Source of the DNA: Saccharothrix obliqua | Lineage (GTDB): Bacteria; Actinomycetota; Actinomycetes; Mycobacteriales; Pseudonocardiaceae | NCBI RefSeq assembly: GCF_019375475.1 | Contig: NZ_JAHXGQ010000016.1 | Span: 61,720 to 125,719, forward strand | DNA length: 64,000 bases | Direction of reading: 5' to 3' | Shown here: positions 8,213-15,079 of the stretch, one piece after another | Layout: each line of letters starts with the position of its first letter | How positions within the stretch are numbered: the first letter of the stretch is position 1 | Translations under genes and position numbers: made by a program | The notes under the pieces: model-generated | Seen by the model: the letters and a program-made list of their open reading frames with translations, nothing else | Database searches by the model: none | Told to the model about the DNA's origin: nothing

Positions 8213-9121
8213 TCACTTGACGACGTCGACCTTGTCGCCCTTGTTCAGGCGGTCGAAGAACGCCTTGGCGGCGGAGGCGGAGAGGTGCACGCAGCCGTGC
8301 GACTCGACGCTCAGGCTGCCCGCGTGGAAGCCGACCGCGGGCGCGAAGTTGACGTAGTGCGGCATGGGTGCGGGCTTGCCGGTCTTGGGGTCCTTGTACT
8401 TGCTGCTGTGGTGGTCGGCGTCCTTGTTCTCGACCTGGAAGTGCCCGATCGGCGTGGGGTGGCCCTCGCGCCCGCCCAGCGCGGCGACCTCCAGTTCGAC
8501 CACCTTGCCCGGTTTGAGCAGCCACGCGCGGCGCAGCGAGACGGAGAAGCAGGCACGGGCGTCGGAGCGGCACGCGGCGGGCACGGGGGTGGAGACCCGT
8601 TTCTTCTTCCTGCCGTCGCGCTGCACGTCGGCGAGGAGCTGCGCGGCCACGGGCGCGACGGCACCGGGGGTCAGCTCCAGCACGTCGGCGTCCTCGTCGT
8701 CGGCCTCGCAGCCGCACTCCAGGGTCCCGGGGTCGGGTGGCACGACGTCGCCGGAGTCCAGGGCGGCGCGGGTGAGCGGGCCCACGACGCCGTCCGGCGT
8801 GAGGCCGTGCGCCTCCTGGAAGGCGGTGGTGGCGGCACGGGTGAGGGGGCCGAAGACGCCGTCCTCGGCGAGGGCGGGCAGGGCTCCCGCGTGGTTGAGG
8901 CGGGCCTGGAGGTCGGTCACGTCCGGGCCGCGGTCGCCCTGCCGCAGCGGGCGTGGCCCGGCGGCCCGGCGCTGCACGGGGGAGTGCCCGCCGAGCAGCG
9001 CGGCCACGGCGCCGTTGCCCGCGGTGTGCTGGTAGGCGAGCAGCGGGTGGTCGGGCGGGGGAGTGCGGTGGTGGGCGACGTGGTCGGCGTCGCGTTCGGG
9101 GTGGTCTCGGGCGACCCGCAT
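8213..9121 (-). CDS. L,D-transpeptidase with peptidoglycan-binding domain and eCIS-cargo-like N-terminus
   Basis: A 302-residue protein. Residues 57-121 form a PG_binding_1 domain (LRQGDRGPDVTDLQARLN). The C-terminal half is a YkuD L,D-transpeptidase catalytic domain with His266 and the motif SHGCVHLS, catalytic Cys277. Such enzymes form 3-3 crosslinks in peptidoglycan. There is no signal peptide or membrane anchor. Instead residues 9-51 read ERDADHVAHH, then LLAYQHTAGNGAVAALL and SPVQRR, the arrangement seen at the N-terminus of DUF4157-type proteins and cargo of extracellular contractile injection systems. The start ATG follows AAAGGGGG; an in-frame extension upstream is Pro/Arg-rich and unlikely. 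Delivery by an injection system is an inference. Confidence 0.85.
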   Translation of the reverse strand: MRVARDHPERDADHVAHHRTPPPDHPLLAYQHTAGNGAVAALLGGHSPVQRRAAGPRPLRQGDRGPDVTDLQARLNHAGALPALAEDGVFGPLTRAATTAFQEAHGLTPDGVVGPLTRAALDSGDVVPPDPGTLECGCEADDEDADVLELTPGAVAPVAAQLLADVQRDGRKKKRVSTPVPAACRSDARACFSVSLRRAWLLKPGKVVELEVAALGGREGHPTPIGHFQVENKDADHHSSKYKDPKTGKPAPMPHYVNFAPAVGFHAGSLSVESHGCVHLSASAAKAFFDRLNKGDKVDVVK

Positions 9122-9223
9122 GGCGGCCCCCTTTCCGTGCACCGCCAGTGTGGGCGTGGCCGGTGGCGGGCGGCCTGCCCTCGGGGGCGGCCTTCGCGGC
9201 AGCGGGCGCCGCACGGGAGGGCA

Positions 9224-9265
9224 GTTTTATTCTTTTGATGATTTCAGTGTGGACTTAAAGATCAG
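9224..9265 (+). repeat. 42-bp direct repeat, copy B (5' flank of the L,D-transpeptidase gene)
   Basis: GTTTTATTC ... GATGATTTCAGTGTGGACT (9237-9255) ... AAAGATCAG; 37 of 42 positions match copy A, 1,053 bp away and in the same orientation. It lies about 100 bp upstream of the transpeptidase ATG. It may be a promoter or operator element shared with the PspC-like gene, or the border of an inserted cassette. Confidence 0.75.
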
Positions 9266-9286
9266 ATCAACGGACAAAAACGGAAA

Positions 9287-9319
9287 AACCGCCCGGGGCG
9301 GGGGAGGGCACGGGCGGTT
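9287..9319 (-). terminator. Stem-loop with T-run on the minus strand
   Basis: AACCGCCCG (9287-9295) pairs with CGGGCGGTT (9311-9319). On the minus strand the stem is followed by TTTTCCGTTTTTG, giving a Rho-independent terminator shape. It stands between the divergent lnt and transpeptidase genes, so it would stop transcripts coming antisense from lnt or act in a long transpeptidase leader. Confidence 0.45.
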
Positions 9320-9358
9320 GCCGTCCCGGGCTCCACCCGGCCCTCGTACGCTGACCAG

Positions 9359-10978
9359 GTGGTCGCTCCCCCCGTGGCGCCGGATCAGCCGGTCGCCGAC
9401 ACCCCGCCTCCCGCCCGCCGTCGCCGGGACGTGCGCGGCACGTTGCCGCGGATCGCGCTGGCCGCCGCCGGCGGCGCGCTGGTCTTCCTGAGCTTCCCGC
9501 CGAGGTCGGCGTGGTGGCTGGCCCCGATCGGGTTCGCGGTGCTGGGCGTGCTGCTGCACGGCCGCCGGATGCGGGCCGGGTTCGGCCTGGGCCTGGTGTG
9601 GGGGCTGGGCTTCCTGACCCCGCTGCTGCGGTGGACCGGGGAGTTCGTCGGGCTGATCGCGTGGCTGCCGCTGGCGCTGACGTGCGCGGTGCTGGTCGCG
9701 GTGGGCACGGCGCTGATGGCGCGGGTGTCGACGTTGCCGGGCGCGCCGGTGTGGATGGCGTTGCTGTGGGTGGCCGACGAGTGGTTGCGCTCGGTGTTCC
9801 CGTTCGGCGGGTTCCCGTGGGGCAAGATCGCGTTCGGGCAGCCGGAGGGCTGGTACCTGCCGCTGGCGTCGGTGGGCGGCGCGCCGCTGGTCGGGTTCGC
9901 GGTGGCGTTGACCGGCTTCGGGTTGGCGTGGCTGGGCCGCGGTTGGCGCCGCGCCGCGCCGCTGGTGGTGCTGCCGCTCGCGGCGGGCCTGGCGGTGACG
10001 CCGTTCGTGGGCGTCGCGCCGGACCAGGGCACGGCGGTGGTGGCGGCGATCCAGGGCAACGTGCCGCGCGCGGGCCTGGACTTCAACGCGCAGCGGCGCG
10101 CGGTGCTGGACAACCACGTCGCGCGGACGCTCCAGCTCGCCGAGGACGTGCGGGCAGGTCGGGAGCGGCAGCCGGACGTGGTGGTGTGGCCGGAGAACTC
10201 CTCGGACATCGACCCGTTCCGCAACCCGGACGCGGCGGCGTTGATCGACCGCGCGGCGAGGGAGGTCAAGGCCCCGATCGCGGTGGGCGCGGTGCTGGTC
10301 GACCGGTCCGACGGCCTGCCGCGCAACACGGTGGTGCTGTGGGACCCGGAGCGGGGTCCGGTGGACTCGTACACGAAGCGGCAGCTCCAGCCGTTCGGGG
10401 AGACGATGCCGTACCGCTCGTTCTTCCGGCTGTTCACCGAGGCGGTGGACCGGGCGGGCACGTTCCAGCCGGGTTCGGACCCCGAGGGGTTCACGGTGGG
10501 CCGGGTGCGGATGGCGGTCGACACCTGTTACGAGGTGGCGTTCGACGGCGTCGTGCGGGAGTCGGTGACCGCGGGGGGCGGGGCGAACATCATCGCCGTC
10601 CCGACGAACAACGCGACGTTCGGCTTCACGGAGATGACGTACCAGCAGTTGGCGATGTCGCGGGTGCGTGCGGTGGAGCACGGCCGGGCGGTGGTGGTGT
10701 CGGCGACGAGCGGGGTGAGCGCGATCGTCGCGCCGGACGGCTCGGTGACCCGCCGGACCGGCTTGTTCGAGCCCGGCGCGCTGGTGGCGGAGCTGCCGCT
10801 GCGCGGAGAGGCTACGCTGGCCACCCGTCTCGGCGCGTGGCCCGAGTGGGTGATGACCGCGCTGGGCCTGGTGGCCGTGGCGTTCGGTTTGGCAGTGCAA
10901 CGACGAGGATCGCGTCCGGCCCCTGGTGCGGGGACCGGCGAGGAGGAAACGGATGGCGGACCAGCAGGCGCAGCCTGA
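9359..10978 (+). CDS. lnt: Apolipoprotein N-acyltransferase
   Basis: Lnt transfers a fatty acyl chain from phospholipid to the N-terminal diacylglyceryl-cysteine of lipoproteins at the outer face of the membrane. The 539-residue protein has about six N-terminal membrane segments (30-215) and a C-terminal carbon-nitrogen hydrolase domain. The catalytic triad is intact: Glu279 (VVWPENSSD), Lys340 (YTKRQLQPFGE) and Cys390 (VDTCYEVAF). It overlaps the next gene by 26 bp; in M. tuberculosis the two activities are fused in one protein, so this is the split version. Confidence 0.93.
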   Translation: MVAPPVAPDQPVADTPPPARRRRDVRGTLPRIALAAAGGALVFLSFPPRSAWWLAPIGFAVLGVLLHGRRMRAGFGLGLVWGLGFLTPLLRWTGEFVGLIAWLPLALTCAVLVAVGTALMARVSTLPGAPVWMALLWVADEWLRSVFPFGGFPWGKIAFGQPEGWYLPLASVGGAPLVGFAVALTGFGLAWLGRGWRRAAPLVVLPLAAGLAVTPFVGVAPDQGTAVVAAIQGNVPRAGLDFNAQRRAVLDNHVARTLQLAEDVRAGRERQPDVVVWPENSSDIDPFRNPDAAALIDRAAREVKAPIAVGAVLVDRSDGLPRNTVVLWDPERGPVDSYTKRQLQPFGETMPYRSFFRLFTEAVDRAGTFQPGSDPEGFTVGRVRMAVDTCYEVAFDGVVRESVTAGGGANIIAVPTNNATFGFTEMTYQQLAMSRVRAVEHGRAVVVSATSGVSAIVAPDGSVTRRTGLFEPGALVAELPLRGEATLATRLGAWPEWVMTALGLVAVAFGLAVQRRGSRPAPGAGTGEEETDGGPAGAA

Positions 10979-11735
10979 CCGGTCGGTGCTGGTGGTGATC
11001 CCGACCTACAACGAGCGGGACAACATCGGGAAGATCGTGAAGCGGTTGCACGCGGCGTTGCCGAAGGTGCACGCTCTCGTGGTCGACGACGGCAGCCCGG
11101 ACGGCACGGGGCGGCTCGCCGACGAGATGGCCGCCGCGGACGAGCGGGTGCGGGTGCTGCACCGCACGGAGAAGGCCGGGTTGGGCGCCGCCTACGTGGC
11201 GGGGTTCGAGTGGGCGTTGGACCACGGCTACGACGTCGTGGTGGAGATGGACGCGGACGGGTCGCACGCGCCGGAGGACCTGCCGCGGTTGCTCGACGCG
11301 CTGCGGGACGCGGACCTGGTGCTGGGTTCCCGGTACGTGCCGGGTGGCAGCACGGTGAACTGGCCGTGGCACCGGCAGTTGATCTCGCGTGGCGGGAACG
11401 TGTTCTCGCAGGTGGCGCTGGGCACGAGCGTGCGGGACATCACGGGCGGGTTCCGGGCGTTCCGCACGGACGTGCTGCGGGAGCTGAAGCTGGGGACGGT
11501 GGCGTCGCAGGGCTACTGCTTCCAGATCGACCTGGCGTGGCGGGCGATCGAGCTGGGCTACCGGGTGGTGGAGGTGCCGATCACCTTCACGGAGCGCGAG
11601 TTCGGGCAGTCGAAGATGAGCGGCAACATCGTGCGCGAGGCGTTGTTGCGCGTCACGAAGTGGGGCCTGCGCCGCCGGTACACGCAGTTGCGCGAGTTGT
11701 TCGCGCCGCGGTCGAAGACGGGTTCGGCGCGTTGA
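10953..11735 (+). CDS. ppm1: Polyprenol-phosphate mannosyltransferase (Ppm1 catalytic protein)
   Basis: A GT2-family enzyme that makes polyprenyl-phosphomannose from GDP-mannose, the donor for lipoglycan and protein mannosylation. The 260-residue cytosolic domain shows VLVVIPTYNERDNIGKIV, VVDDGSPDGT, the DXD-type EMDADGSH and the acceptor-site FGQSKMSG. No membrane segment is present; anchoring probably comes from interaction with Lnt, whose gene overlaps upstream. The ATG at 10953 is fixed by AGGAGG 7 bp before it. A strong terminator follows. Confidence 0.93.
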   Translation: MADQQAQPDRSVLVVIPTYNERDNIGKIVKRLHAALPKVHALVVDDGSPDGTGRLADEMAAADERVRVLHRTEKAGLGAAYVAGFEWALDHGYDVVVEMDADGSHAPEDLPRLLDALRDADLVLGSRYVPGGSTVNWPWHRQLISRGGNVFSQVALGTSVRDITGGFRAFRTDVLRELKLGTVASQGYCFQIDLAWRAIELGYRVVEVPITFTEREFGQSKMSGNIVREALLRVTKWGLRRRYTQLRELFAPRSKTGSAR

Positions 11736-11756
11736 GGTCCTGATCCCGGGCACGCG

Positions 11757-11790
11757 GAAGGGCCCGCCGGTGCACACCGGCGGGCCCTTC
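11757..11790. terminator. Strong bidirectional terminator between ppm1 and rbpA
   Basis: A perfect inverted repeat GAAGGGCCCGCCGGTG / CACCGGCGGGCCCTTC with 2 bp between the arms, placed between two convergent genes. There is no long T-run, as is common in high-GC actinobacteria. Confidence 0.85.
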
Positions 11791-11807
11791 CGCGTCGTGG
11801 TGGGTGC

Positions 11808-12152
11808 TCAGGCGGTACGGGTGCGCCGTCCCCTCAGCTCTTCGAGCCGCTCGTCCAGCAGTTCCTCCAGCTCGGGGATGGTGCGGCGTTCCAGGAGCAT
11901 GTCCCAGTGCGTGCGCGGGGGCTTGATCTTCTTGGCTTCGGGCTCGGCGCCGTCGATGATCTTGGATTCGGTCCCGTGGAGACGACACTCCCAGGTGTGG
12001 GGGATCTCGGCGTCGTCGGAGAACGGGACCTCGAAGTCGTGGCCCTTGGGGCAGGCGTACCGCACCGACCGGCGCGGGGCGAGGTCGTGATTGCGGTCGG
12101 TCTCGTAGCTGACTGCTCCGAGCCGGCTACCCCGTAGAACGCGGTCGGCCAT
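11808..12152 (-). CDS. rbpA: RNA polymerase-binding protein RbpA
   Basis: RbpA binds RNA polymerase and the principal sigma factor, stabilises the open promoter complex and affects rifampicin tolerance. The 114-residue protein carries the N-terminal tail MADRVLRGSRLGAVSYE, the zinc-ribbon-like core (CPKGHDFEVPFSDDAEIP, WECRLHG), the basic linker KKIKPPRTHWDMLLERR and the sigma-interaction domain IPELEELLDERLEELRG. A SigR-type promoter lies 57-84 bp upstream, matching the known thiol-stress control of rbpA in Streptomyces. Confidence 0.95.
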   Translation of the reverse strand: MADRVLRGSRLGAVSYETDRNHDLAPRRSVRYACPKGHDFEVPFSDDAEIPHTWECRLHGTESKIIDGAEPEAKKIKPPRTHWDMLLERRTIPELEELLDERLEELRGRRTRTA

Positions 12153-12208
12153 GGCGGTGTCCTTTCGCTCGGCTCAGGGCCGGGGCCCAGGCTGGTGCTC
12201 ACCGAGTG

Positions 12209-12236
12209 CAACGATCGGACTGCTCCGTTCGTTCCC
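12209..12236 (-). promoter_or_regulatory. SigR/SigH-type promoter of rbpA
   Basis: On the minus strand GGGAAC (12236-12231) is followed after 18 bp by GTTG (12212-12209). This matches the GGAAY-N18-GTT consensus of thiol-oxidative-stress sigma factors. The start point would fall near 12202, giving a leader of about 50 nt. Confidence 0.75.
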
Positions 12237-12640
12237 GGCGTTGCGGTCATGGTCGCCCACAGTGACGTCTTTCACCCGTCAACGAAGGCTTCCTCCTAAG
12301 GGAGGCAATCGCGGCAGGATCGTGACGCGTTATCAAGCTGTCGGGCTGCTTCATCACCCAGATGGAGCAGTACCGGCAGAAAGTGTGCGGCTTCGACAGC
12401 TTAGACCGAACACGTAGGGCGATGTTAAGCCGGCTTTAACGCGACCACAGTGACAACCATCATGCTTACGATTACGCAAAGTCATTTCGGGGTGCTTCGG
12501 GTCTACCGCCACGCTCCGTGTCCGCACGGTCGTGCTGCGTGGTGGCCAACTCCTGGGGTCACCCGTCCGGCCCGCACCCAAACGTAGGCCACGCGACCTT
12601 GTCCGGTTCGTGACGTCGTCCCGCGTCCCGGTGATCGTCT
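12237..12640. other. Gene-free region between rbpA and the Nudix gene
   Basis: Here the GC content is lower than in the flanks, especially at 12,290-12,500. A short inverted pair TCCTCCTAAGGGAGGC (12291-12306) and several AT-rich stretches are visible. No reading frame with coding character, tRNA or convincing terminator was seen. It may hold further rbpA promoters. Confidence 0.5.
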
Positions 12641-13126
12641 TCAGTGATCGTCTTCGGGGTCGCTCCCGGTGGCGTCGGCGAGGCGGTCGAGGAACGCGCG
12701 CTGGGCGGTGACCAGCTTCGCGCGTGCGTCGGCGAGCGGTACCCAGGCGACGCGGTCCACCTCGGGGTAGGCGCGGACGACGCCGGAGCCGGGGGGCCAC
12801 TCCAGTTCGAACGTGCCGGGCACGACGGCGGCCGGGTCGAGGTCGGCGGCCAGCGCCCACACGTGCACGGTCTTGCCGCCGGACTGGCGCACGTCGCCGA
12901 GCGGGACCAGGTCGCCCGCGGGCACGGGCAGGCCCAGTTCCTCGGTGAACTCGCGGCGGGCGGTGTCCTCCAGCGCCTCGTCGCCGGCGGGTTCGCCCTT
13001 GGGGATCGACCAGGCCCCGGCGTCCTTGCGGGCCCAGAACGGGCCGCCCATGTGCCCGATGAGCACTTCGAGTCCGTCGGCGGTGGTGCGGTGCAGCAGG
13101 ATGCCCGCGCTGGTCTTCCCGGTCAC
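12641..13126 (-). CDS. Nudix hydrolase
   Basis: A 161-residue Nudix phosphohydrolase. The Nudix box GEPAGDEALEDTARREFTEE continues into LGL and fits Gx5Ex7REUxEExGU, giving the metal-binding glutamates. The N-terminal AGILLHRTTADGLEVLIGHM and the segment KDAGAWSIPKG resemble the diadenosine-tetraphosphate/NTP branch; the true substrate is open. It starts at GTG and sits directly downstream of tdk after a terminator hairpin, so it may have its own promoter. Confidence 0.88.
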   Translation of the reverse strand: MTGKTSAGILLHRTTADGLEVLIGHMGGPFWARKDAGAWSIPKGEPAGDEALEDTARREFTEELGLPVPAGDLVPLGDVRQSGGKTVHVWALAADLDPAAVVPGTFELEWPPGSGVVRAYPEVDRVAWVPLADARAKLVTAQRAFLDRLADATGSDPEDDH

Positions 13127-13139
13127 GGTGATCAGTGTG

Positions 13140-13165
13140 GCGTGCCGCCCGCGGCGGCGGCACGC
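13140..13165. terminator. Terminator hairpin after tdk
   Basis: GCGTGCCGCC (13140-13149) and GGCGGCACGC (13156-13165) form a 10-bp perfect stem with a 6-nt loop, 3 bp past the tdk stop codon on the minus strand. Confidence 0.6.
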
Positions 13166-13168
13166 GGG

Positions 13169-13885
13169 TCAGGTGAGGCTGAGCTGGCGGCCGTCGACGA
13201 CGTTGGGCCCGAGGTCGCCGGTGCGGTAGTGGCGGCGGCACAGCACCTGGTAGCGCACCTCGGTGTCGGTGTCGGTGGTGTCGGCGACCAGGACGGTGTC
13301 CCCGGCGCGGACGACGTCGCCGTCGTGGACGCGGGCGTTGAACCGGCCCGGCCGGCCGCACCAGCACAGCACCTCGACCTGGATGGCGTCGAGTTCGTCG
13401 GCCAGTTCGAACAGGCGGCGGGAGCCGGGGAACATCGTGGAGCGGAAGTCGGTGGCCAGGCCGAAGCAGTAGACGTCGACCCGGGCGTCGTCGGCGAGTT
13501 CGGCGAGCTGGTCCACCTGCTCCTCGGAGAGGAACTGGGCCTCGTCGACGATGAGGTAGTCCACCCGCGCGCCTGCGGCCCAGTGCCGGCGGACCAGGTC
13601 GCGCAGGTCCATGTCCTCGTGCACCTCGACGGCGTGGCGGGCCAGGCCCATGCGGCTGGTGATGCGGGGCGTGCCGGAGCGGTCGTGGCGGACCAGCAGC
13701 AGCCCGCCGCGGCCCTGGCGGGCCTGGTTGTGGTCGATCTGGAGGGCGAGGGTGGACTTGCCGCAGTCCATCGGGCCGAAGAAGAACCGGAGCCTGCCGG
13801 TCGGTGCGACGCCGCGCCGTGCGCCGTCGGCGGGCACGGGGGACAGGGCGTCGGTCGGGTCGGTGCTGGGGTTCGTCGGCTCCAC
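13169..13885 (-). CDS. tdk: Thymidine kinase
   Basis: A type II thymidine kinase that phosphorylates thymidine to dTMP in salvage. The protein has 238 residues from the GTG at 13885, which AAGGTGG precedes. It has the P-loop FFFGPMDCGKSTLALQ, the switch DEAQFLSEEQVDQL with the general base Glu, and the zinc site formed by CWCGRPGRFNARV and the later CRRHY. The first 25 residues are a disordered Pro/Asp-rich extension not needed for activity. Start sites farther upstream would add only low-complexity residues. Confidence 0.93.
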   Translation of the reverse strand: MEPTNPSTDPTDALSPVPADGARRGVAPTGRLRFFFGPMDCGKSTLALQIDHNQARQGRGGLLLVRHDRSGTPRITSRMGLARHAVEVHEDMDLRDLVRRHWAAGARVDYLIVDEAQFLSEEQVDQLAELADDARVDVYCFGLATDFRSTMFPGSRRLFELADELDAIQVEVLCWCGRPGRFNARVHDGDVVRAGDTVLVADTTDTDTEVRYQVLCRRHYRTGDLGPNVVDGRQLSLT

Positions 13886-14006
13886 GGCGGGCCACCTTAG
13901 TGGTCGGCGCCGCGGCGGCCCGCGTCGCGCCGGCCGGTCACCGGCCGCCCGGGGGACCGGCCGCCCGCCGGGAGCGGCGGCAGGGGAAGTCGACTCCACT
14001 GGACGA

Positions 14007-14027
14007 GATATACCGCTTTGCGATATA
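14007..14027. promoter_or_regulatory. Promoter/operator of the padR gene
   Basis: Two GATATA repeats (within 14007-14012 and 14022-14027), 15 bp apart, lie just before the GTG at 14037. The second, GATATAAC, is placed as a -10 box for a leaderless transcript, so a protein bound to both repeats would block transcription. Autoregulation by the PadR protein is inferred. Confidence 0.45.
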
Positions 14028-14036
14028 ACCTGCGGT

Positions 14037-14360
14037 GTGAGGGGTATGTCGGAGCAGGCGTTCCTGGTGTTGACGGCGCTCGCGGAGGAGCCGTTGCACG
14101 GGTACGCGATCGTGCGGTCGGTGGAGGTCCTGTCCGAGGGGCGGGTGGTGTTGCGCGTGGGCACGCTGTACGGGGTGCTGGACCGGCTGGTCGCCGACGG
14201 GTGGGCCGAGCGGGACCGCGAGGAGGTCCACCAGGGGCGGCTGCGCCGCTACTACCGGTTGACCGACGCGGGTGTGCGGGCGTTGTCGGCGGAGGTGGCG
14301 CGGTTGTCGGCGAACGTGCGCGCGGCGTCGTCGGTGCTGCGGGCGAGGGAGGCGCGGTGA
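14037..14360 (+). CDS. PadR family transcriptional regulator
   Basis: A 107-residue PadR protein with a winged helix: FLVLTALAEEPLHGYAIV, LRVGTLYGVLDRLVADGW and YYRLTDAGVRAL. The start is GTG 14037 (leaderless) or ATG 14046. Its stop overlaps the GTG of the next gene, which encodes a membrane protein. Such PadR/membrane-protein pairs are common in Gram-positive bacteria, the membrane partner often carrying a short cytosolic helical region. Confidence 0.88.
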   Translation: MRGMSEQAFLVLTALAEEPLHGYAIVRSVEVLSEGRVVLRVGTLYGVLDRLVADGWAERDREEVHQGRLRRYYRLTDAGVRALSAEVARLSANVRAASSVLRAREAR

Positions 14361-15079
14361 GCGGGGGAGGGGACGGCCCGCGGTCGAACCTGGAGCGCCG
14401 CTACCGGGCGCTGCTGCGCCTGCTGCCGCGCCGGTACCGGGCGGAGCGGGAGGAGGAGATGGTGGGCATCTTCCTCGCCGGCCGGGGTGACGAACTGGAC
14501 CTGGAGCACGGCTGGCCGGGGTGGGGCGAGGCGGCGGCGACGGCGGCGCTGGCGGTGCGGGTGCGGTTCCGGGCGGGCGCGCCCGCCGGTGACGGCACGC
14601 GGCTGGTGGCGATGGCGGGCCTGGTCGGGCACGTGGTGCTGGCGGCGCAGGACGTGGTGTCGGCGGCGCGGTGGGGCGGCGGCTGGTGGGCGTGGTCGGC
14701 GGTGCTCGCGCTGGTGGCGTTCGCGGGCCTGCTGACGGGCCGGGTGCTGCCGGCGCGGGTGGCGGTGTCGGTGGCGGCGCTGTGGTCGGTGGCGGTGGCC
14801 GGGCAGGTGGTGGTGGCCGCGGGCGACTTCTGGCCGGTGCTGGTGCAGGCGCCGACGTGGGTGACGGCGGCGGCCGTGTGGCTGGGGTTCCACCGGGAGG
14901 CGCCGCGGCCACCCCGGGCGCGATGGCCCGCGGTGGCCGCGGTGTCGGCCGCGATCGGCGCGGCGTGGGTGTGGTTCACGCCGTTGTCCCCGGTGGCGTA
15001 CGTCGGGGCGTGGCTGGTCACCACGGCTGTGGTGGTCGTGGTGCGGCCGTGGGCGGCGGCGCCGGCGCGGACCGGCTGA
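14357..15079 (+). CDS. Membrane protein of a PadR-coupled pair
   Basis: A 240-residue protein. Residues 10-40 (NLERRYRALLRLLPRRYRAE followed by REEEMVGIFL) form an amphipathic cytosolic module often seen in permease-like proteins coupled to PadR regulators. About five to six hydrophobic segments follow from residue 75 on. It starts at GTG inside the padR stop. The function is unknown; control by, or signalling to, the PadR partner is the likely arrangement. Confidence 0.7.
   Translation: MSGGGDGPRSNLERRYRALLRLLPRRYRAEREEEMVGIFLAGRGDELDLEHGWPGWGEAAATAALAVRVRFRAGAPAGDGTRLVAMAGLVGHVVLAAQDVVSAARWGGGWWAWSAVLALVAFAGLLTGRVLPARVAVSVAALWSVAVAGQVVVAAGDFWPVLVQAPTWVTAAAVWLGFHREAPRPPRARWPAVAAVSAAIGAAWVWFTPLSPVAYVGAWLVTTAVVVVVRPWAAAPARTG

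Noticed and set aside
12151..12417. 88-codon plus-strand frame opposite the rbpA promoter
   Set aside because: It lies across the SigR-type promoter, lacks a ribosome site and has no coding character.
12290..12420. Possible tRNA or small structured RNA in the AT-richer region upstream of rbpA
   Set aside because: No cloverleaf, TTCRA arm or CCA-like end could be found on either strand.
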